This document shows positions 17,471 through 26,900 of a DNA stretch of 56,170 nt, in pieces. The position numbers and the translations under genes are program-made. A model generated the notes under the pieces. The model saw only the letters and a program-made list of their open reading frames with translations, searched no databases and was not told where the DNA came from. The DNA is from Chrysosporum bergii ANA360D. Lineage in GTDB: Bacteria > Cyanobacteriota > Cyanobacteriia > Cyanobacteriales > Nostocaceae. The DNA lies in NCBI RefSeq assembly GCF_029891735.1, contig NZ_JANQDH010000002.1, positions 1 to 56,170 of the forward strand, read 5' to 3'. How positions within the stretch are numbered: position 1 is the stretch's first letter; the number at the start of each line of letters is the position of its first letter.

Positions 17471-18865
17471 TTAATCCACCTTGCCAATAACGTAATCAGG
17501 GCCGGAGTAATCCCAGGAGTGCATTTGACGGAAAGGTAAGCCCATCTTTTGGAAGACGTACTTCTCTTTCACACCAGAAGCAATTAAGTCTGGCTTAAGT
17601 GCTTTAACAAACTCCTCGAATTCATAGGCGGTCACGTCATCGTAAACAATAGTGCCGTTTTCGATGTAGTGAGTGGTACGCTTGTAGTCGTCGTTGTGAG
17701 CGAACTCATAACCAGTACCAATCATTTTCATACCCAAATCTTGGAAAGCTGGGACAACGTGGCGGGGACGTAAACCACCAACCATCATAGCCACAGTTTT
17801 ACCTTCTAAACGGGGGCGATACTTGTTAACGATCGCATCCATGGTAGGCTGATACTTAGCAATAACTTTCTCAGCGTTTTCTTGGATTTTGGAGTCAAAT
17901 TTAGAAGCAATTTCCCGTAAAGATTCAGCAATCTTGGTAGGTCCGAAGAAGTTGTATTCTAACCAGGGAATACCATATTTTTCTTCCATGTGACGGCTGA
18001 TGTAGTTCATCGAGCGGTAACAGTGGATGAGGTTCATCTTCACATTGGGAGTCATCAACATTTCGTTGATAGTACCGTCGCCAGACCACTGAGCAACCAC
18101 GCGCAAGCCGATTTCTTCTAGTAAGATACGGCTAGCCCAAGCATCACCACCGATGTTGTAGTCACCGATAATTGCTACGTCGTAAGGAGTAGATTCAAAC
18201 TTGAGTGAACCGTCAGCCTTAGCTTTATCAGCCCTAGGGAATACCCAGTCACGAATCATGTCATTAGCGATGTGGTGACCCAGAGACTGAGAAACACCGC
18301 GGAAACCTTCGCAACGTACAGGAACAACAGGTTTGTTGATTTCTTTAGCTGCTTTCCTAGCCACAGCTTCGATGTCATCCCCAATTAGACCAATGGGACA
18401 TTCTGATTGAATAGAAATACCACGGTTAAGAGGGAATAATTCTTCCAACTCTTGGATTAGTTTCAGTAGTTTTTTGTCACCACCGAAAACAATGTCCCGT
18501 TCTTGGAAGTCAGAGGTAAAGTGCATAGTACCAAAGGTATCAACACCTGTAGTACCGATGTAGTAGTTACGACGACCAGACCAAGACCAGTAACCGCAAC
18601 CTACAGGACCGTGGCTAATGTGGATCATGTCCTTAATAGGACCCCAAACCACACCCTTAGAACCAGCATAAGCACAACCACGGGCGGTCATCACACCAGG
18701 AAGAGATTTGATGTTAGACTTAACGCCGCAATCGCTCTTACCTTCTTCAAATACGTTTAAGTGCTTTTCGCGCTTTTTCTTAGCTTTATCTGGATAAGCC
18801 TCAAGAACTTCTTTAATTAGTTCTTTTCTTTCTTCAACGATGTTTTTGTTTTCTGGAGGTGTCAT
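17471..18865 (-). CDS. nifD: nitrogenase MoFe protein alpha chain NifD, 5' part (vegetative form)
   Basis: The frame gives 464 aa, of which the first 456 are NifD and the last 8 (DYVIGKVD) are encoded by the element. P-cluster ligands Cys64, Cys90 and Cys156 and FeMo-co ligands Cys282 (HCYRS) and His449 (MHSWDYSGP) are all present. The break falls 7 residues after His449. NifD with NifK forms dinitrogenase, where N2 is reduced. Recombination between the 12-bp repeats replaces the false tail with the true 44-residue C-terminus. It lies 145 bp after the nifH end. Confidence 0.96.
   Translation of the reverse strand: MTPPENKNIVEERKELIKEVLEAYPDKAKKKREKHLNVFEEGKSDCGVKSNIKSLPGVMTARGCAYAGSKGVVWGPIKDMIHISHGPVGCGYWSWSGRRNYYIGTTGVDTFGTMHFTSDFQERDIVFGGDKKLLKLIQELEELFPLNRGISIQSECPIGLIGDDIEAVARKAAKEINKPVVPVRCEGFRGVSQSLGHHIANDMIRDWVFPRADKAKADGSLKFESTPYDVAIIGDYNIGGDAWASRILLEEIGLRVVAQWSGDGTINEMLMTPNVKMNLIHCYRSMNYISRHMEEKYGIPWLEYNFFGPTKIAESLREIASKFDSKIQENAEKVIAKYQPTMDAIVNKYRPRLEGKTVAMMVGGLRPRHVVPAFQDLGMKMIGTGYEFAHNDDYKRTTHYIENGTIVYDDVTAYEFEEFVKALKPDLIASGVKEKYVFQKMGLPFRQMHSWDYSGPDYVIGKVD
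17498..17509. repeat. nifD-element direct repeat, proximal copy (attachment core)
   Basis: AGGGCCGGAGTA, identical to 14920-14931. On the coding strand this end includes the full GGATTACTCCG known as the PCC 7120 nifD-element repeat, whereas the distal end keeps only TACTCCG of that word. Confidence 0.93.
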
Positions 18866-19010
18866 TTTAGCCTCTCAAAGTCGTAATAATTAGTGAATAA
18901 GGTAGATGGAGATCCCCTAAGAATGAATAGGGGGGGAGAGAGAAGAAGGTCAAAGGTAAGAAAGGTAAGATATGTGTTCTTTCTTGCCTTTTTCCTTTTT
19001 CCCTGAGTGA

Positions 19011-19538
<528 letters not shown>

Positions 19539-19645
19539 TCATAAACAGTTTTTTCAGCAGGGTAAATCTAGGGTATTAACATAACACAGGAAGCATTTGC
19601 CGACTTTTATTAAACAGCCAGTAGTGACGGAGATATATAGGCAAA

Positions 19646-20983
19646 ATGCAACCGGTTAAAAATCAAGAACTACTAACAGAATTAAAAGCAGTAAATACTA
19701 GGCTAAAAGCCGCCAGGGTGAGTGTTTCTGTGAGAAAGTCTGGTAATTCACTGCAACTGAGAAGCACTTTACCTATTAAACCAGGAGATATTGATAAAAA
19801 CGGTATAGGTACAAAGCAATATGATATTTCCCTGGGGATTCCCTTTAACTTTAATGGTTTAAACACCGCCGAGGAAGAAGCCCACGAGTTAGGAAAACTA
19901 ATAGCCAGAAAACAATTTGCCTGGAATGATAAATATTTAGGTAAAAATTGTTATAAACTTAAAAATCAAGTTGCACCCCAAACTATTGGCGATTTAATTG
20001 CAGATTTTGAGAAAAATTATTTTCAAACTAGAAAAATGACCCTAAAAAGCGAGAATACATTTAATAGTTATTTGTATATTGCTCAAACACATCTACCAAA
20101 GAATCAACTAGCCATAGGCGATAATTTTATTCAAGCTGTACAAAATTGTACCTCTTCTGATAGCGTTAGGAATGAGCTAATTAAAGTAATTAGGGTATTG
20201 TGTAAATGTTCAGGTTTACAAGTACCGCAGCTAAGTCATTTAAAAATCAAATCTACTCCTAAACGTAAGCGTGATCTACCCACTGACCCAGACATAGAGC
20301 AAGAGTATTTCAAGTTTGAGCATTACGCACAGCAGCGTCCTAGTAAATTGGTGACTAGGAATGATAGAAATAACTGGAAATTATGGCGCTGGGTGTATGG
20401 GATGTTAGCCACCTATGGTTTAAGACCAGGGGAAATTTTTGTTAATCCTGATTTAGATTGGTGGTTATCTTCAGATAATCTCATGAATACTTGGCGAGTC
20501 AGTGAAGAGTGTAAAACTGGAGCCAGGGAAGCCTTACCATTGTATCCCCACTGGGTGGAAAAATTTAATTTAAAAACTGATGTAGAGGCTATAGAATTAT
20601 TAAACCTAAAAATTCAAGGCAAAGTTACTAGTAAACAAATTAACTCGGCTCGCCACGGTACAGACCGATGGTTTAGATTTGTGGGGATTAATTTTCAACC
20701 TTATGATTTACGCCACGCTTGGGCTATTAGAGCGCACTTAATGGGAATTCCCATTAAAGCTGCTGCTGATAATTTAGGTCATTCAGTGCATATGCACACA
20801 TCTATTTATCATAAGTGGTTTAGTTTAGAAAATCGCAAAGTGGCTATGGAAGAAGCTATGAAGAAAAAGTCTAAGGTGGAGGAGTTGCAAGATATGATTA
20901 TTCGCCTAGAACAGGAAAATAAAAGATTGACAGGGGAAAACGAAAGTTTACGGTTACATATACACAGTTTCCCTAGCTATTAG
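19646..20983 (+). CDS. XisA-like site-specific recombinase of the nifH element
   Basis: The 445-aa tyrosine recombinase has Arg260 in YGLRPGE, the second box as Y353-D-L-R356 (Tyr replacing the usual His), LGHS, and nucleophile Tyr388 in TSIYHKWF. A C-terminal coiled coil lies at about residues 412-438. It is paralogous to the nifD-element recombinase over its whole length. The target repeats differ between the two elements, so each enzyme probably has its own site. The start ATG at 19646 matches the paralogue; a weak purine stretch lies upstream. Function in excising this element is inferred from location. Confidence 0.92.
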   Translation: MQPVKNQELLTELKAVNTRLKAARVSVSVRKSGNSLQLRSTLPIKPGDIDKNGIGTKQYDISLGIPFNFNGLNTAEEEAHELGKLIARKQFAWNDKYLGKNCYKLKNQVAPQTIGDLIADFEKNYFQTRKMTLKSENTFNSYLYIAQTHLPKNQLAIGDNFIQAVQNCTSSDSVRNELIKVIRVLCKCSGLQVPQLSHLKIKSTPKRKRDLPTDPDIEQEYFKFEHYAQQRPSKLVTRNDRNNWKLWRWVYGMLATYGLRPGEIFVNPDLDWWLSSDNLMNTWRVSEECKTGAREALPLYPHWVEKFNLKTDVEAIELLNLKIQGKVTSKQINSARHGTDRWFRFVGINFQPYDLRHAWAIRAHLMGIPIKAAADNLGHSVHMHTSIYHKWFSLENRKVAMEEAMKKKSKVEELQDMIIRLEQENKRLTGENESLRLHIHSFPSY

Positions 20984-21477
20984 AGGCTATATTCCCTGGA
21001 TAAATTCAATAATCTACCTAAATTCCCACAACTAACACATCAATACTAACCGACCTGTAAGCATCCTGCTCGCTGCTTAATATACGACTATATACCGCCT
21101 CAGTACAACTACTATGGCTACGCCAACCAGGCTATGGACTGACTTCAGTACAACTACTATGGCTACGCCAACCAGGCTATGAGGTATGCTCAGTAAGGGT
21201 CTTGAGTCGCGGTATTTCACAACTAACCTGCGGCCGCGCCAAATCTCATAACAAAAACCTATAAATACTTAAGTGGTATTTATAAGTACATATCTAACTC
21301 AATATGAAAACTTTAAGGAAAAAGCGTGAAAAAAAGCAGTAATCTTACATATTGTCAAATTTAATCAAATTGTCTTACACTCATAAAGTGTGATGCAGAT
21401 GACAAATTTATATAATATTCAAAACACACCGTTACCATCACACTGTTCAATTCTCAAGCACAACAAAGATCAATATC
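20984..21477 (+). promoter_or_regulatory. upstream region of the pilus-like operon, with a 37-bp direct repeat
   Basis: No gene is visible in these 494 bp. Two identical 37-bp copies, starting TCAGTACAACTACTATGG, lie at 21100-21136 and 21145-21181. Closer to the operon, 21351-21420 is AT-rich with repeated TTGTC/GACAA words and a small inverted repeat ACACTCATAAAGTGT, a plausible promoter/operator area for the gene at 21478. Confidence 0.55.
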
Positions 21478-22140
21478 ATGTCTACTTCTAAATTAATCCG
21501 CAAAGCTCTCAGCCTAACCGGTATCACTCTTCTGTCCGTTTCTGGTTCCATGTTATGGATGTCTCCTAGCCGCGCTGGTAACGAACTCCAAATCGAAGCC
21601 ATTGCGAACGTGATCCCTGCTTGCGACATTCTCGGTCAAAGTGTTGGGGAACTAGCAGAATCTGTTTCTGGGGATGCTACTGATGGGTTTACACGTGGGG
21701 TTGTAGCTTCTCTTCCAGTTATAGCACCTGCTACACTCCCAACTGGTACCCTGGCTTATGTTGCCCTCAGCTGCACCGCCGGGGATAGCACAATTGCCAC
21801 CGTTACCTCTCCTGTACAAACCACTGGTACTGATTTGGATATTTTCACAGCCACCACTCGGCTGTATGCTCCCACAGTTGCTACTTTAGCAAACACCTTT
21901 GACACAGTTACACCTGCTACCTTAGTAACTAATTTCACTGATGCCTTACCAGTAGCTTCTGTCGTTGGTGATGAAACTGTCAGAACTAGCGATGCTGCAA
22001 CCATCTTAGGAACAACTTCTTCTGCTGTCGCTGCTACCAGTTCTGTCTTTGGTATTGGTTTTGAAGTTATGGTGAGTGGAGAACGGGTTCCCTCTGGTCA
22101 GTTTGGCTTTGCCACTACTTTGAGTGTTGTTCCCCGTTAG
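21478..22140 (+). CDS. secreted pilin-like protein (first subunit of chaperone-usher-like operon)
   Basis: This 220-aa protein has an N-terminal signal peptide (basic start, hydrophobic core near residues 12-28, likely cleavage near SRAG, residues 31-34). The mature part is Ser/Thr/Ala/Val-rich and predicted to be beta-strand. Two cysteines (ACDI and LSCTA) could form the disulfide typical of pilins. The C-terminus ends in alternating strands, FGFATTLSVVPR. It shares this layout with the protein at 23278-23877, including A-C-D/N-I, LSC and T-S-P-V. Its position ahead of a chaperone gene suggests it is the main subunit. Sequence similarity to named pilins is too weak for a family name. Confidence 0.7.
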   Translation: MSTSKLIRKALSLTGITLLSVSGSMLWMSPSRAGNELQIEAIANVIPACDILGQSVGELAESVSGDATDGFTRGVVASLPVIAPATLPTGTLAYVALSCTAGDSTIATVTSPVQTTGTDLDIFTATTRLYAPTVATLANTFDTVTPATLVTNFTDALPVASVVGDETVRTSDAATILGTTSSAVAATSSVFGIGFEVMVSGERVPSGQFGFATTLSVVPR

Positions 22141-22183
22141 TCCATAGTTTCTAGGGCTATAAAAATTTAAGTTAGTAAAAATC

Positions 22184-22217
22184 ATGGGTAATTGATGATC
22201 CAACATTAATTACCCAT
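22184..22217 (+). terminator. 10-bp inverted repeat between first subunit and chaperone genes
   Basis: ATGGGTAATT and its exact complement AATTACCCAT are separated by 14 nt, 44 bp after the stop of the first pilin-like gene. No strong T-run follows. Such a hairpin could act as a partial terminator or as an mRNA-stabilising 3' end that raises the first subunit over the downstream genes. Confidence 0.45.
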
Positions 22218-22287
22218 CACCTAGTTGTTACTAATGTTTTTGTTGCCTCAATTAATCAACATCTTTTGAAGCTTGGCAGTTTAATTT

Positions 22288-23106
22288 ATGTTTTGGCGAC
22301 TGAAAAAATTGACTTTTTTAGCGTTGAGCTTGGGTTCAACTGTATTAGTAATTTTGTTTGCAGTACCGACCCATGCTCAAGTGAGTATGTCCCCCTTAAT
22401 GGTAGTCATGAATGTGCAAAATGGACAGGGGCAACAATTGGTAACTGTTCGTAATCGCACTGACCAACCTTACCGAGCGCGGGTTTATACAGAACCCTTC
22501 ACTTACACATCCAACGGTTTAGAGCCTTTGCAACGCAGCCCGGTAGACCTCACACCTTATATAGTCTTCTCGCCTAGGGAGTTAGAATTAAAACCAGGTG
22601 CTGAAAGAAATGTCCGCTTAGTAGTTAAAGTTCCCCCCAACTTAAACAATACAGAGTTGAGGTCTGTATTGTTTGTTCAAGACTTAAAAGAAGTAGCATT
22701 AAGCGATCCTAATGCTAAAGCTCAAACTGCTGTGGTCAGTCGTATCGGAATGCCCATATATGCCAGAATTGGCAATGTTGAACCTAATTTGAGCGCTTTA
22801 ACGGCTACCTATGATGACGGCAAAGATAGAATCAGTATAAGGGTAAAAAATAGTGGAGCGGGTTCTACCAGGGCTTGGATTAACTGGACTTTAGAAGGAA
22901 ACGGTAAAGTTGTTGAAGGCAAAGCAGCGCCCAGTTCCATTGTAGGAGAATCAGAAAGGGATATTTATATTGAAAATGACCCAGTAATTAAGTCCCTCCA
23001 GCCTGGTAAATACCAATTAAAAGGTTCACTGGATACTGAGCGGGAAAATAGTCAAAAAACCTTTCCTTTTAGCTTGACTTTGGAAGTTCCTGCGCCCAAG
23101 CAGTAA
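22288..23106 (+). CDS. periplasmic pilus chaperone (PapD-like)
   Basis: This 272-aa protein has a signal peptide (hydrophobic segment near residues 6-24, cleavage near THAQ). Two immunoglobulin-like domains follow, roughly residues 31-145 and 150-265. The first has VSMSPLMVVM, a run typical of the chaperone N-terminal strand, and SPRELELKPGAERNVRLVV, which corresponds to the family's conserved P-x-x-x-x-L-x-P-G-x-x-x-x-V/R pattern. Such chaperones bind pilin subunits in the periplasm and hand them to the usher. It sits between the two pilin-like genes, and the usher is last in the operon. Confidence 0.8.
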   Translation: MFWRLKKLTFLALSLGSTVLVILFAVPTHAQVSMSPLMVVMNVQNGQGQQLVTVRNRTDQPYRARVYTEPFTYTSNGLEPLQRSPVDLTPYIVFSPRELELKPGAERNVRLVVKVPPNLNNTELRSVLFVQDLKEVALSDPNAKAQTAVVSRIGMPIYARIGNVEPNLSALTATYDDGKDRISIRVKNSGAGSTRAWINWTLEGNGKVVEGKAAPSSIVGESERDIYIENDPVIKSLQPGKYQLKGSLDTERENSQKTFPFSLTLEVPAPKQ

Positions 23107-23151
23107 GATTCTACCTAAGATTTTACCTAAGATTTTACCTAAGATTCTACT
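23104..23151. repeat. 12-bp tandem repeat, 4 copies
   Basis: TAAGATTYTACC repeats four times without gaps, with C/T changes at the eighth base and a final T in the last copy. The first TAA is the chaperone stop codon. It fills the start of the 171-bp spacer before the second pilin-like gene. An AGCTAAAGCTAGCTAAAGC repeat follows near 23228. Confidence 0.85.
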
Positions 23152-23277
23152 GACTGCTTTTCTAGTAGGTTGACAACTTTGGCATCTAGTTATTTCCCAT
23201 TTGCTGTGTTCATCGCCAGTCCTATTTAGCTAAAGCTAGCTAAAGCTAACCAAAGTCAAACCTAAGCTAAAAACCTT

Positions 23278-23877
23278 ATGTATTATTTAATTTCCCGATT
23301 CCGGAAAGTCATACTTATTCTGGCTATCTGGATGACAATTTTCACCAGATCCGGTTTACTGTTGGCAGAACAGGTAATTGACTTTACCCTACAAGCCAAT
23401 ATTGCAGAAGCCTGTAACATTAATTCAGGACCGACAACGGGAAATTTAGTAGAAAGTTTCAGTGGTGGAAGTACCACCACTTTGGTTGCGTCAATTGGAT
23501 CTACTACTGTCAAAGGCTTACCTAGCGGATTGGAATTGTCTTGTAACAACAGCACTGGAACTTATGCCATCATCACCTCCCCCGTACTAGAAAGCTCTAG
23601 CGTACCTGGTTTTAATACCAGTGTGACAACCGCAATAACTACTCTATACCGAGATAGTGCCGGCGGAACTGTTGGTCAAGCTGATAGTACTGATACTGAT
23701 TTGGTCAGCGTAGTAGGCAATGGTACAACCTCAACTAAAAGCACACCAATTTTGTTGAGTAGCACTGCATTCACCAATCAATGGTTTTTTATCGGTATGG
23801 AAATTTTTGCTGAACGTCAAGGTATACCTGCTGGTACACATACTTTTACCGCTTCTGTAACTCTCATTCCTAACTAA
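23278..23877 (+). CDS. secreted pilin-like protein (second subunit)
   Basis: The 199-aa protein has a signal peptide (hydrophobic region near residues 9-28). The mature region has the same pattern as the first subunit: a short donor-like strand ahead of EACNIN, LSCNNS with TSPV, and a C-terminal strand pair ending HTFTASVTLIPN. The two cysteines suggest one disulfide. It may be a minor or tip subunit; this is inferred only from its placement next to the usher gene. Codon use resembles the neighbouring element genes. Confidence 0.7.
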   Translation: MYYLISRFRKVILILAIWMTIFTRSGLLLAEQVIDFTLQANIAEACNINSGPTTGNLVESFSGGSTTTLVASIGSTTVKGLPSGLELSCNNSTGTYAIITSPVLESSSVPGFNTSVTTAITTLYRDSAGGTVGQADSTDTDLVSVVGNGTTSTKSTPILLSSTAFTNQWFFIGMEIFAERQGIPAGTHTFTASVTLIPN

Positions 23878-23946
23878 ATTCCTCACTCAGATGAAGATTA
23901 GACTTAGCGGTACAATAGCCTCCCACCAACAAAACAACTATTGGTC

Positions 23947-26900
23947 ATGTTTGCCTATGATAAGTGGCGATTTATTTTCATTTTACTGATTTCACCGCTA
24001 TTAATAGCAAAATCAGCCATGGCAAAATCAGCACCTCCTCAAGAACAAAAAATTTTCACTACTTTATCAGTTACAAGAAATAATCCAGAATATCTACAAA
24101 TTCCTCAAGAAAACAATGTCATTAGTGATGATTTGCTGTTGGTAGAGTCTTCCCCCCCTCCCCCACAACCATCTTTAGATATTTTACCTATTGGAATTAA
24201 AATTGGCGCAAGAGATGTTTTATCAGGTGTCTTAGTCAAAGGTGCTGAAGACGGTTCTCAAGCCGTGAATTTTGAACAATGGCTTGTACCCTATCAATCT
24301 ATTTTAAAAGCTTTTCGGTTTACAGAAACCCCCATGGAGGATGGCTCTATTCAATTACGTTCACCAGGTTTAGTCACTCGTTTTGAGCCAAAATTTTTAA
24401 TTAAAGATCCAGACATAGGCGATGCTCTCACCATTGAAGAAATAAACCGTCAGCTACCTGTTAAAGTCAAATTTGACATTGATAGTTACGCTCTGATTTT
24501 TGAAGGTGACTGGCTAGAAAAAACCAGCCGCAAACAAATAGAAGTTACTCCCGTGGTGCTAGATGGTTTACCAATAGTTACTCCTCCTGACTATGCTTTT
24601 AGTGCTTTGAGTCAAAATGTCAACTCTGCTGTTGCCAACAGTGGTAATTTAGCTAATAACGGCTCAACTACCCTTGGCGGTAAATTGGGAGAATTTACCT
24701 TTAATACTACTATTTCCCAGCCAAATTTTCAGGATTTGAGACAAGCTTACCTCCAGAGCTTAAAAATTCAAAATCTCAACAAAACCACAGACCATATTTT
24801 AGGTAACCAAGAGCTATTTTATCCAGGGTCAAACAATTTTGGAGAATTTTGGGGTTATACTTATATCCAGCGCTTTGGCTATGAAAGTCATATTGGCGGT
24901 TCAGCTGGTGACCTAAACTCTCGGCTGATAAACCAAGACTTTGTGCGTACCATCCAAGGAACCGCCTCTGAGGGAACTTTAGTTCAGCTTTGGCAAGATA
25001 GCCTGTTATTGGGAGAATACCTAGTAGATAAGCAGAAAAACTATGTTTTTCCCAATGTTAAAGGCAATCGTTTCTTGATAGTTTCCTATCCTGATGGTAA
25101 TCTAGCCGCTACTCCTCAACGGGAAATCAGAATTTTAGAACCCCAATACCAACAACTCCCCGCCGGTAGTAGTGCTTTATTTACTTCTTTAGGTACTTGG
25201 CGCAATCTCAATAAAGGTGATTTTCTCGGGTCTTTTAATGGTTTAGTAGCCGGACTAGGTTACCGTTACGGCATATGGAATGATTTAACCATAGGAGTTG
25301 GTGGCTTTTACGATAATAAGGATTTAGGTTTTTTTGGGGAAGTTTTTTATACTAACTCTGATTTCCCAGTAGCTTTAACACTTCGCGCCATTTCCCCAAC
25401 CGCTAACAAACCAGCAAATATTCTCTTAACCGGCAATTTCAAGCCTAGTAAAGATTTTACCCTAGCTTGGAGTGGCAACAATCAAGGATCATGGCAGGTA
25501 CAAAGCAATGTACAATTTAGCCAAAAATCCAAACTACAACTTAGTTTGAATAATTCCGGCTTAACAACTCAAGCATCACAATTTTTCTCCCTGTTAGGGA
25601 TATCAGGAAACTTATCTCTAGGATATCAATATTCCAATTCAAGCCGGGCTTTTCTGGAAACAACAATGGATTGGCGACAGGGAGATTTAGCCCTATCTTG
25701 GAATAGTCGGCTAAACTCAGAGGGTGGCTGGCAGTTACGCAATGCTGTAAAGTGGAAAAACTGGCAACTAGGCTTAACCAAATCCTATAAACAATTCTCT
25801 AGAAGTAGATTTTATTTACCTAATTCCGAAATTTGGAATAAACTAACTATTCCCTATAATTCTAATGGTTCTTTTCAAGATATCTATTTAATTAATCAAG
25901 TTGCCAAATACCGGGATGGCTCCGTCAAAGACCAAATATATGCCCGTCATCTGCAACCAGATCATAACAGTTCTTTGGGTGTTGTGGCTTGGCATCGTAA
26001 TGGCAACCCCGCTTCCATTCCTGGACAGTTGAATTTGACTAATTGGGGTTGGGAGTTAGGTTATGGTTTTGGTAACCAATCATCAGGACTTCTCATGTCA
26101 GTGACTAGCCCTAATTTATTTGCCGGTTTGCGTTTACAAGCTTCTTATTTAGGAGCATCTTTTCAAAATGTGCCTTCAGGATTTAGTATTGGGTTAAACT
26201 TTAATTTAAATTTAAATTTTCAAGATGGTATAGCTAGAGATACTAAAAATGCTGGTCAATTTCTAGAAAGTGGAGGAATTTTAGTCAAAACCTTCTATGA
26301 CCTAAACAATAACGGCATACAAGATAAAAATGAATCTACTTTTTCAGAAAATTATAAAACATTGTTAAAACTGAATAACAAAAGTTTAAAAGACTCTAAA
26401 AATTTAACATTAACCAGTAATGGTGTATTAATTTCCACCGAGCCGGGAAAATACCGTTTAGACTTAGATCCATCAGGTTATCCTATTAATTGGGAACCTC
26501 AAGCCAGTGCTTATGCTGTGCAGGTTGCTCCTGGAGCTTATACTGTAGTAAAAATTCCCTTTGTACAAACAACTACAATAGAAGGAATCGTTAGAACTCA
26601 ATTCGGTGAACCAGTGAATGGCGCTAGAGTAGAAGCTATTAATATTAATACTAACAGAACTTTCTTTTCTATCACCAGCCCAAACGGTATATTTTATCTA
26701 GAAAATTTACCATTTGGAGAATATCAACTAAAAATAGGAGACTTAGAAATAAATCCTAGAAGCTTGAAGATAAATAACTTAGACTCTATTCCAGGAAACC
26801 TAGAATTACAAGTTACTGCTCCTGTTGAGGAAAAACCAGGTACAGCTAAAACTGTTCCTAATTATAGGATTAATGGCTACCTGCAAGACGAAAATGGAGA

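Larger units (their letters stand above)
14920..17509. mobile_element. nifD excision element, 2,578 bp
   Basis: The element is bounded by 12-bp direct repeats inside nifD and carries a XisA-like recombinase gene on the plus strand, starting 233 bp from the distal repeat. Other content is a DUF4351 fragment and tandem repeats. The Anabaena PCC 7120 nifD element is about 11 kb, so this one is reduced. Excision during heterocyst differentiation is inferred from the family of the recombinase, the repeats and exact frame restoration. Confidence 0.93.
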
